Source of the DNA: Physella acuta
Lineage: Eukaryota > Mollusca > Gastropoda > Physidae
Length of the DNA: 64,000 bases
Direction: 5' to 3'
NCBI RefSeq assembly: GCF_028476545.1
Contig: NW_026731891.1
Location: 312,501 to 376,500, forward strand
Each line of letters starts with the position of its first letter. The first letter of the stretch is position 1. The translations under genes were made by a program, and so were the position numbers. This document shows positions 25,701-38,100 of this stretch, one piece after another. The notes beneath the pieces were generated by a model. That model did no database searches, had not been told where the DNA came from, and saw nothing but the letters and a program-made list of their open reading frames with translations.

Positions 25701-28700
25701 ATAGACTACAGAGGTAGCATAGACTACAGAGGTAGCATAGACTACAGAGGTAGCATAGACTACAGAGGTAGCATAGACTACAGAGGAAGCATAGACTACA
25801 CATACTACAGAGGTAGCATAGACTACAGAGGTAGCACAGACTACAGAGGTAGCATAGACTACAGAGGTAGCATAGACTACAGAGGTAGCATAGACTACAC
25901 AGACTACAGAGGTAGCATAGACTACAGAGGTAGCATAGACTACAGAGGTAGCATAGACTACAGAGGTAACATAGACTACAGAGGTAGCACAGACTACTGA
26001 GGTAGCATAGACTACTGAGGTAGCATAGACTACTGAGGTAGCACAGACTACAGAGGTAGCATAGACTACAGAGGTACAATGCGCCAGCACAAACCTCCCA
26101 ACTTCCTCTATGGGATGATCAGATGGGAAGTCAAATGGGAAGAGCAGATGGTGTGTCCTGCAGTAAGTCTCCACCAGGCTCAGGAACATCTGGCCACAAA
26201 AGAAAAACTTATTCAAGCTCAATGACTAACAATATTTCCACCAGGTTAGCCTAACAAAGGCTAAGGACAAGATGGCTGACCTTAACAGTGGAGTCTTGAG
26301 TTCTAGACTCTGCCAGAGCACTCAGAAAGGTTTGAGCTGTGTCTGTATTGGCCTGCTCAGCTTCCAATCTTCTCTCTTTATCAATGACACTCTGGGGCAC
26401 ATTCGCTTGTTCATGAGTTGGTGTGGCACCTTCAAGTGGGGAATACACACATTCATAAGTAGGTGTGGCACCTTCAAGTGGGGAATACACACATTCATAA
26501 GTAGGTGTGGAACCTTCAAGTGGGGAATACACACATTCATAAGTAGGTGTGGCACCTTCAAGTGGGGAATACACACATTCATAAGTAGGTGTAGCACCTT
26601 CAAGTGGGGAATACACACATTCATAAGTAGGTGTGGCACCTTCAAGTGGGGAATACACACATTCATAAGTAGGTGTGGCACCTTCAAGTGGGGAATACAC
26701 ACATTCATAAGTAGGTGTGGCACCTTCAAGTGGGGAATACACACATTCATAAGTAGGTGCGGCACCTTCAAGTGGGGAATACACACATTCATGAGTTGGT
26801 GTGGCACCTTCAAGTGGGGAATACACACATTCATGAGTTGGTGTGGCACCTTCAAGTGGGGAATACACACATTCATAAGTAGGTGTGGCACCTTCAAGTG
26901 GGGAATACACACATTCATAAGTAGGTGCGGCACCTTCAAGTGGGGAATACACACATTCATAAGTTGGTGTGGCACCTTCAAGTGGGGACTACCCACATTC
27001 ATAAGTAGGTGCAGCATCTTCAAGTGGGGAATACACACATTTTTAAGTATGTGTAATTGACCACTAAATCTCCACACCTGTAATTGACCACTAAATCTTC
27101 CCACCTGTAACTGACCAGTAAATCTTCACACCTGTAACAAAATATGCTGACCTGGTGTGTTGCAGCTACTAGCACTCCTGCTTTCCCCTTTCTCCTCATC
27201 ATACCCCCCTTGGCTAAGGAGCTGCAGACCTCCAGTGAAGAACTCAGCTTGCAACCACTGTTTGCTCTCTTCTTCATCCAGAGATAGTTCTGTGCTTCTA
27301 ACCTGCCAGGGAAACAATTCTCTTAATATAGGTTCAACCAGCCCATGTGGATGTTCACAAAAATGTACAGGGAAACAACTCTCTCAATATAGGTTCAACC
27401 AGCCCATGTGGATGTTCACAAAAATGTACAGGGAAACAACTCTCTCAATATAGGTTCAACCAGCCCATGTGGGTGTTCACAAAAATGTACAGGGAAACAA
27501 CTCTCTCAATATAGGTTCAACCAGCCCATGTGGATGTTCACAAAAATGTACAGGGAAACAACTCTCTCAATATAGGTTCAACCAGCCCATGTGGATGTTC
27601 ACAAAAATGTACAGGGAAACAACTCTCTCAATATAGGTTCTACCAGCCCATGTGGATGTTCACAAAAATGTAGTAGACCTCATAATTCTTACTTCAAGTT
27701 TTATTTAGGGTCATGTGTATTGTAAGGCAGAAAAATTAATAATAACATCAAGAATTTGTTGAGCAAAATAATTAGTATATCTTAGAGTATGGGCTGGTGA
27801 CAGTGGCGTAGCTACCGTAAAGCTGGCATAAGCAAGGCATAGGGGGCCAAGGCACATAGGGGCCCTTTTCCATCTTAAAAAATTTTTTAAACTTTTACAT
27901 TGGAATTTTAATATTTGTTTTATATAAATAGTTGTAAAAATAAAATAAAAATCCAGTTTCTTTTCTACTGTAGAAATACATTTTTAATTTTTAGTTCCAA
28001 CAAAAAGGCCACGTATTGCTTTCTTACTGTACATGCAGTGGGATTCAGTGGGGGGGGGGGGGGGTATTAATAACACCACAAGAGTTGCCACATAGTGGTG
28101 CAAACATGGACAGTGTTTTCACAACAAGAAAAGTCCAACATTTGTCAATGTATTTGTACTAATTTTTACCTTAATCACTTTTCATTTCTTGATTTAACTA
28201 ATTGTTAATCAATATGGCAGGCGCTACAAACACTATACGTTTTCTATTTTCACCCAATCGCCAAGAAAATTTGGGAAGACATTGTTCTGAAAAGGTGCCT
28301 GAAAGAAACTCTGGCTTTTGGGAAGGTTTCTGCCATTAAATTTTTATCAGCGGCTACATTGCGTCCGTGGTTTGGGTGTGCAGGGCAGCGGGTAAGCTTC
28401 TTGATTCAGCTATCAAATAGCACATCCGGCGCCCCCGCGGTCGTGTAACCTGCTGCACTCGGGCTCCCCCATGAGCACTAAAGCTCCTATATTCGTTTTA
28501 ACGAGCGCTGGACACTACTTTTTAACTGTCACTAATCTTTTATTATTTTAGCTGGATACAAACTAGTTTTGACAATAAGTTTTAAGTAGCAGTTGATTTC
28601 TTCGTTTAAAGCCATTTTAGCCTAAAGGCTGAAGAAGGGACCAACTGATACTTTTTGCATAGGGGCCCTAAAATCCTAGCTATGCCACTGGCTGGTGATG

Positions 28701-31700
28701 AAAACTCAATTAGCCAAAATGTTTATTTCTAAACCAAATGCTATCATATTTAGCATTTACTTACAATTCAAAGAGTTGTCTAAAAATTTAAAAATGGCCA
28801 AAAATTTCCTGCAATTTCCATGGTGATGGTGGCTATCTTGAATTTTATTTAGGGGTATCAGTGTTAGGGGTATCAGTGTTAGGGGTATCATTGTTAGGGG
28901 TATCAGTGTTAGGGGTGGCAATGTTAGGGGTGGCGGTGTTAGGGGTATCAGTGTTAGGGGTATCAGTGTTAGAGGTGGCAATGTTAGAGGTGGCAGTGTT
29001 AGAGGTGGCAATGTTAGAGGTGGCGGTGTTAGGGGTATCAGTGTTAGGGGTATCAGTGTTAGGGGTGGCGGTGTTAGGGGTAGCGGTGTTAGGGGTAGCA
29101 GTGTTAGGGGTAGTAATGTTAGGGGTGGCAGTGTTAGGGTAGCAGTGTTAGGGTAGCAGTGTTAGGGTAGCAGTGTTAGGGTAGCAGTGTTAGGGGTGGC
29201 AGTGTTAGGGGTAGTAATGTTAGGGTAGCAGTGTTAGGGGTAGCAGTGTTAGGGTAGCAGTGTTAGGGTAGCAGTGTTAGGGTAGCAGTGTTAGGGTAGC
29301 AGTGTTAGGGTAGCAGTGTTAGGGGTAGCAGTGTTAGGGGTAGTAATGTTAGGGGTAGTAATGTTAGGGTAGCAGTGTTAGGGGTAGCAGTGTTAGGGTA
29401 GCAGTGTTAGGGTAGCAGTGTTAGGGTAGCAGTGTTAGGGGTAGCAGTGTTAGGGTAGCAGTGTTAGGGGTAGCAGTGTTAGGGGTGGCAGTGTTAGGGG
29501 TAGCAGTGTTAGGGTAGCAGTGTTAGGGTTGCAGTGTTAGGGTAGCAGTGATGCTACTGACCTGTTGGGCAGCACTTAGCCCCAGTAAAATGGCCAGACT
29601 TCTCTCTGTGTCTATCAGTGGTGAGGACATTGACCCTGTCCCTGGACTCTGGACACCATCTTTCTCTGGCTGCAAAAAGTACCTCTCTTATTAGCTTCTT
29701 CAGATTACATCATGTCCAACACATCATTCATCATGTCCAACACATCATTCATCATGTCCCACACATCATTCATCATGTCCCACACATCATTCATCCTGTC
29801 CAACACATCATTCATCATGTCCAACACATCATTCATCATGTCCAACACATCATTCATCATGTCCAACACATCATTCATCATGTCCAACACATCATTCATC
29901 ATGTCCAACACATCATTCATCATGTCCAACACATCATTCATCATGTCCAACACATCATTCATCATATCCCACACATCATTCATCATGTCCCACACATCAT
30001 TCAACATGTCCAACACATCATTCATCATGTCCAACACATCATTCATCATGTCCAACACATCATTCATCATGTCCAACACATCATTCATCATGTCCAACAC
30101 ATCATTCATCATGTCCAACACATCATTCATCATGTCCAACACATCATTCATCATGTCCAACACATCATTCATCATGTCCAACACATCATTCATCATGTCC
30201 AACACATCATTCATCATGTCCAACACATTATTCATCCTGTCCAACACATCATTCATCATGTCCAACATAGCTTACATCAATGTATTGTCCAACATAAAAG
30301 CAGTTCATCAAATCTCTGGCTTCATCAGAATGGTGAGCAGTTTCAAACGCCAAAGATGCATCACGTCCTAGAGAAAATGATAATAGCCTTATAAAACTCA
30401 TCTATAGGATGACAACCCATATAACTCATCTATAGGATGATAACAAAAATATGTCTAAGAAATTCACATTAGTCTATATATCTATATACTACTTAAACTC
30501 AAGTTTACATGTTAGTATATTTATTTTTTTGTTTGTTTGTTTGGTTAGAGGAGAGAATGTGCACTATGTATAGAGCTGTAAAATACGTATTTAGGTAGAG
30601 AACAATGTTCTTTTTGACCAAACTGTTAATCACACATTTATTTAAAGACAATAATTAATTTACTTATAGTGACGTTATATGATTTATTTACTTTTTATAA
30701 CAATAATGGCGGCTTCCATCAAAGATTTTGGTGCCCATTCAAAAGTTTAACGCATTATAAAGCTAACTTTCTGTAGGGTATAGCTTTAAAGATACGTCCT
30801 TTTGCTATTTTTATTAGGTTCCAACACTATTATAAATTTTCAACAGTTCTTCTAATTTGAGTATACACTAAATGTCTCTAGATCTACAGATCACTTGTCA
30901 GAGGAATGGAAAGTCAATCTTAGATCTAAAATCTAGAATCTAGGTCAAACCAAAATTAATTAGTTGAAAATAAAAACCATTATAAAATCATAATAAATTA
31001 TTGAGTTTCTTTATTAAACTATTTTAGTCCTTAAATCTTCTATCTATCTAATCTAATCTAATTCTAATCTAATTCTAATCTAAATCTAATCTAATCTTAT
31101 CTATCTTATCTAATCTATCTAATCTATCTTATCTATCTTATCTATCTTATCTATCTTATCTATCTTATCTATCTTATCTATCTTATCTATCTTATCTATC
31201 TTATCTATCTTATCTATCTTATCTATCTTATCTTATCTATCTTATCTTATCTTATCTATCTTATCTTATCTATCTTATCTTATCTATCTTATCTTATCTA
31301 TCTTATCTTATCTATCTTATCTATCTTATCTTATCTATCTTATCTTATCTATCTTATCTATCTATCTTATCTATCTATCTTATCTATCTATCTTATCTAT
31401 CTATCTTATCTATCTATCTTATCTATCTATCTTATCTATCTATCTTATCTATCTATCTTATCTATCTATCTTATCTATCTATCTTATCTATCTATCTTAT
31501 CTATCTATCTTATCTATCTATCTTATCTATCTATCTTATCTATCTATCTTATCTATCTATCTTATCTATCTATCTTATCTATCTATCTTATCTATCTATC
31601 TTATCTATCTATCTTATCTATCTATCTTATCTATCTATCTTATCTATCTATCTTATCTATCTATCGTATCTATCTATCGTATCTATCTATCGTATCTATC

Positions 31701-31909
31701 TATCTTATCTATCTATCTTATCTATCTATCTTATCTATCTATCTTATCTATCTATCTTATCTATCTATCTTATCTATCTATCTTATCTATCTATCTTATC
31801 TATCTATCTTATCTATCTATCTTATCTTATCTATCTTATCTTATCTATCTTATCTTATCTATCTATCTTATCTATCTATCTTATCTATCTATGTATCTAT
31901 GTATCTATG

Positions 31910-31955
<46 letters not shown>

Positions 31956-32025
31956 ATCTATCTTATCTATCTTATCTATCTTATCTATCTTATCTATCTA
32001 TCTTATCTATCTATCTATCTATCTA

Positions 32026-32118
<93 letters not shown>

Positions 32119-32139
32119 ATATATATATATATAAAGCAA

Positions 32140-32185
<46 letters not shown>

Positions 32186-35100
32186 TTTTATGCATTATCA
32201 CACCTCTTATCACATCGCCATGAAACTTTTGAGAAGTTGTTAAGAATATTACTGGGGAGGTTTCTGCGGGAAAAAAATTTTCAAATTCGGCAGGGTGCGA
32301 TTTGTTTTTTCTCTATGTATGGTATATAAAAATAAAAGTCGATTTTGGTTTGACACCGTTCATCCAATAGGCATGAAACTTTGGTGAGTTGATTAGAACA
32401 CTCTCGGGAAGGGTTCTGTAAAAAAAATATTTTTAATTTTGCAAGGGCGGCGCCACGGGAGGGTGCAAGTTTTCTCTATATACGGTATATAAAAATAATA
32501 AAAGTGAATTGCAGTGACACCGTTCACACGATCGCCATCAAACTTTGGGAAGATGTTGAGGATACTCCTGGGGAGGTTTCTGCGCAAAAAACATTTTCAA
32601 ATTTCCGGGGGTGGTGCCAAGGGGGGTTAGATTTTTTCTCTATATTGCGGTATATAAAAAATTAAAGATGTGATTCGACACCTTTCATCAGGGGATGAGA
32701 ATACTCCCAAGAAGGTTTCTGTGAACAAAATAATGAAAATATGATATGAGTTGCGCCTGCAAGGGTGTGATTTTCATCAAAACACAATTTGGCGCCCAGA
32801 TTTCCAGAGCATGTGGCATCCGCTAATCGTGCACCTTGCATAGCGGGTAAGGAGTAATACTATACTCAGCGTAAAAACTTCAAGAGGCGCAACCGTCGGC
32901 ACCCTGTAGATTGCACGACCCTGGGCTCCCCTGCGAGCACTATGGCGCCTATGTTTATTGAAAAAGTCTATACACTTAAGACACGATGGGCAACAATAAT
33001 CATTGACTATATCGAATCAGGCGCGTCCCTCGGCGCCCTGCAGGGTTCAATTTGGCGCCCTGGGCTTTTCCGTGAGCGCAATGGCACCTACCTTTGTTCT
33101 AAACAGTGGGGTAGATAATGGATAAGATGGGCCGTTACGGTCGCTCACTAAATTGAATCATGCGTGTCAGCCGCGCGCTGGTAGGGTGCGATCTGGCTGC
33201 AAACAAAAATGTCAGTTTCGGACCCCAAATGGTCACGCGGGCTGCTGAGGGCCCTGTACTACGTTTTCTTTTTAATAATCAGGAAAATTAACCAAGGTTA
33301 GATTATTAACACTGGGTTGTTTCCTATTGTCCATAAAATATCCAAAAATTCCAAAGCCTACAGTTCTCAAAATAATGTAAATATTTACATAAAAAATTAA
33401 GTTTAGAAGGGAAACTCAAATAAAAATAAAGTCACACTTCTAAAAATAACTTTGTAACGTGAGAAAATCCACTGTACAGTTTCGTCACTTTGCGAAAGAT
33501 GCAATTAGCATCTACTTTTAGACGATCCAACCAGAAATTGAGATCATGCTTCTAATAATATCCCATTAGTAACGCTAACAAATTGCATCAGTCACACTGA
33601 TGTTTATAACACTCCAACAACAAAAAATGTAAATTTTAAAAAACACTTTTGATTTGTCTGTTCTACCTCATAATTAACGAACATTCAAGGATTTCATTTG
33701 CGTGTAGGTAAACCCGTGTCCCGATAATTATGATCCAAGCGGAGGCATCGTTTACATTTAAATGACACAGTTTTAGAAAACAAGGTCACGCTTCTAAGAA
33801 CATATGATTGGTAACGCATTGCTGAAATCCTTCTAATATATTTCATCAGACTTTCTACTATCGCAGCAGCAACGCGCGGGGGACGTGTACGCTAGTATTT
33901 CATATAACTATTTGCTTTTTAGCTTCACAGATCATCTAATTCATGAATACATGGGATTTATCTATCTAGGTTCTAGATCTAGGACTACGGAAAGACTAGA
34001 CTGAAACCAAGCAAGTCGTAAAATCTAGATCTAGATAACTCTACCTAGATTCTAGATCTAGATAAAAATGAGTTTCTATACTAAACTATTTCAGACCTTC
34101 ATTATTTTATATAAATCTTTGTTTGTTTAGTTATGAAATTGGCTAATTTAATTTTGGATCAAATTTAATTTGAAATAATACTAGGGCCTATTCGCGTAAA
34201 TCAAGTTTCTTACGCAGATAAGTCAAAATATAAATATAGCAGTAAATACTTCTCTAATATGAAGAGCCTAGATAGCTAAGATGTTAGTATAATAGGCTAC
34301 CATGTTGGTGGCATGGTTTCGAGACACTTCATGTCAATCTTAAATTGTTTTTTTTCAATTTTTTTTTAGATATTAATGATAAAGTTGCCTATCGGAACTT
34401 GGCGGGATACAGGGCAGGTGATTCACCTGTTTCTTTGTCCTCAGCATATGAAGGGATAGTGTGGTCAGAGCCATGCTAGGCCGAAATCTTTTTTTTTTTA
34501 AATGATAAAAACATGTCTGAGACTTGGCGGGACACTTCGCAGGAGAAGTAGAGTTGGGTAGGTGTAGAGTTCACTTGTGCCATCAGCATATGAAGGGATA
34601 ATGTGGTCAGACCCATGCTCAGCCGAAATCAGAGTTTTAAAAGACAAAAACATGTCTGAGTTGGGGGGGGGGGGGGGGGGGACACACACTGGGCAGGTGA
34701 AGTAGAGCATAAGAAGGGATAGAGTGGTCAGACCCATGCTCAGCCAAAATCTGTGTTTTTAAAAGATAAAAACATCTGAGGTATGACGTCTTTTTGAATG
34801 TGAGGTCTGGTTTTTTTGTGACGATATGTGATAGAAGTGATGACATTTATGGATGACCCCCGAAACCCACAGTTATCCCAAGGATGACGGGTGGTCTAGT
34901 AAGTTATAAAATTGTAATGATCTAAGATCAATGCTTTACAGAGATCCTGACTAATGGTTTTGTGTTGTGGTGGGGAGAGGTTTTGTGGTGGGGAGAGGTT
35001 TGAGTGGATGTCTCTGCCCAGCACTTGAACTTACCTGCCCACTCTTGGAATGTCTCTGCCCCACACTGAGCCTGTGCCTTAAATGCTTGGACATTGTAAA

Positions 35101-38100
35101 CCTTCCCATGGATGACCACCCATGAGCCTCCATCCCTGTTATGATTTTCTAAGTCTGCCTTACGAATCATCTGAACATCTTCAGTTGCATGCAGACTGTA
35201 TTTCTCAAGGCTGTAACCTAGAATAATACAGTCTGCTCAAACATGGGCTATAGGGTAGTCAATAGGGTAGGTCAAGTTTGGTTGCTAGGGTAGGTCAAGT
35301 TTGGTTGCTAGGGTAGGTCAAGTTTGGTTGCTAGGGAAGGTCAAGTTTGGTCGTTGCTACAGTATCAAAGGTTGGATAGGGCAGATCAAGTTTGGTTAGG
35401 GTAGGTCATATTGGCTAGAGTGGGTCAAGTTTGGTTAGGGTAGGTCATATTGGCTAGAGTGGGTCAAGTTTGGTTAGGGTAGGTCATATTGGCTAGAGTG
35501 GGTCAAGTTTGGTTAGGGTAGGTCATATTGGCTAGAGTGGGTCAAGTTTGGTTAGGGTAGGTCATATTGGCTAGAGTGGGTCAAGTTTGGTTAGGGTAGG
35601 TCATATTGGCTAGAGTGGGTCAAGTTTGGTTAGGATTTGACATGTATGAGATATATGTCTGACAAGTTGAGATATATGCTGGACATGTATGAGAAGTATG
35701 TTGGACAAGTTGAGATGTATGTTGGATAAGTTGAGATGTATGGTGGACAAGTTGAGATGTATGTTGGACAAGTTGAGGTGTATGTCGGACAAGCTGAGAT
35801 GTATGTTGGACAAGCTGAGATGTATGTTGGACAAGTTGAGATGTCGGACAAGTTGAGATGTATGTTGGACAAGCTGAGATGTATGTTGGACAAGTTGAGA
35901 TGTATGTTGGACAAGTTGAGATGTATGTTGGACAAGTTGAGCTGTATGTTGGACAAGCTGAGATGTATGTTGGACAAGCTGAGATGTATGTTGGACAAGC
36001 TGAGATGTATGTTGGACAAGCTGAGCTGTATGTTGGACAAGTTGAGCTGTATGTTGGACAAGTTGAACTGTATGTTGGACAAGTTGAGATGTATGTTGGA
36101 CAAGTTGAGATGTATGTTAGACAAGTTGAGCTGTATGTTGGACAGTTGAGATGTATGTTGGACAGTTGAGATGTATGTTGGTCACATGTATATAGAGATG
36201 AAAGACCTACTCCATACACCAGGCCAGGCCAAATCCTCTGTGTCTTCCTTGTCAGTCCCAGGAGCCAGGTGGTTGAAGTAGTCGAGTTCGTCCAAGAGTT
36301 GAGACATCAGCTGAGCAGCATTGGATACCTGCAGCACCTGCGGACTGCGCAGTTGAAGCAGCACCAGACAGGTGACCATCTCAGGTAAGAGAACACCTGA
36401 AATACATCAAACTTAGCTCTACCCTACAGAAAACAAAGCATGGAACACCTGAAATACATCAAACTTAGCTCTACCCTACAGAAAACAAAGCATGGAACAC
36501 CTGAAATACATCAAACTTAGCTCTACCCTACAGAAAACAAAGCATGGAACACCTGAAATACATCAAACTTAGCTCTACCCTACAGAAAACAAAGCATGGA
36601 ACACCTGAAATACATCAAACTTAGCTCTACCCTACAGAAAACAAAGCATGGAACACCTGAAATACATCAAACTTAGCTCTACCCTACAGAAAACAAAGCA
36701 TGGAACACCTGAAATACATCAAACAGCTCTACCCTACAGAAAACAAAGCATGGAACACCTGAAATACATCAAACTTAGCTCTACCCTACAGAAAACAAAG
36801 CATGGAACACCTGAAATACATCAAACTTAGCTCTACCCTACAGAAAACAAAGCATGGAACAGCTCAACTTTCTAAGGTATTTTTCTGTCACTGATTTATT
36901 TTCCGGTACCTGATTTATTTATCTGTAACTGAGTTATTTACTTGTACCTGATTTATTTACCTGTAACTGAGTTATTTACCTATACCTGATTTATTTACTT
37001 GGACCTGATTTATTTACCTATACCTGATTTATTTACCTGTAACTGAGTTATTTATCTGTAACTGAGTTATTTACCTGTAACTGAGTTATTTACCTATACC
37101 TGATTTATTTACTTGGACCTGATTTATTTACCTATACCTGATTTATTTACCTGTAACTGAGTTATTTATCTGTAACTGAGTTATTTATCTGTAACTGAGT
37201 TATTTACCTGTAACTGAGTTATTTATCTGTAACTGAGTTATTTATCTGTAACTGAGTTATTTACCTGTAACTGAGTTATTTACCTGTAACTGAGTTATTT
37301 ACCTGTAACTGAGTTATTTACCTGTAACTGAGTTATTTATCTGTAACTGAGTTATTTACCTGTAACTGAGTTATTTACCTGTAACTGAGTTATTTACCTG
37401 TAACTGAGTTATTTATCTGTAACTGATTTATTTACCTGTAACTGAGTTATTTACCTGTAACTGAGTTATTTATCTGTAACTGAGTTATTTACCTGTAACT
37501 GGGTTATTTACCTATACCTGATTTATTTACCTGTAACTGAGTTATTTATCTGTAACTGAGTTATTTATCTGTAACTGAGTTATTTACCTGTAACTGAGTT
37601 ATTTATCTGTAACTGAGTTATTTATCTGTAACTGAGTTATTTACCTGTAACTGAGTTATTTACCTGTAACTGAGTTATTTACCTGTAACTGAGTTATTTA
37701 TCTGTAACTGAGTTATTTACCTGTACCTGATTTATTTACTTGAACCTGATTTATTTACCTGTAACTGAGTCTTCTTCTTCTTCTTCTTCGTTCTTAATTA
37801 TTAGTGTTGAAGGGTGATCGAGATTTATCTGCCAGTGGGTTTTGAACTCGAGACTTTGTTCGAATTTATCAACCATGAGCTTTTTGCCGACTCGACCACG
37901 CCTCCAACACAATTAAGCGTTACGTGTCAACTGGTTATGCGCCTTTGAGGCCATTGACTCCGATTTCAGCCTGCTTTTCTTTTTGGATTTGCTTCCATAG
38001 CCTTTGTCCAACCAAGAACAAACTACAAGGCAGCAGTTGTTTAATTTTGGAGTTGTCTCTCCTAGAAGAGTGGCTGTCCCCAGCTAACGAGCCTCATCTG

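Noticed and set aside
28850-29555. Interstitial telomere (TTAGGG)
   Set aside because: TTAGGG appears once per 14-15 bp unit with GTAGCAG spacers and never as a TTAGGG tandem.
29618-30394. HHVQHII / MSNTSFI / LDMMNDV repeat proteins on both strands
   Set aside because: A 21-bp array that happens to be open in several frames on both strands; it lies between window exons 15 and 16.
31891-32243. Frames in the TCTA/TCTG tract (YLSIYLS, CLSVCLS)
   Set aside because: Pure microsatellite translation.
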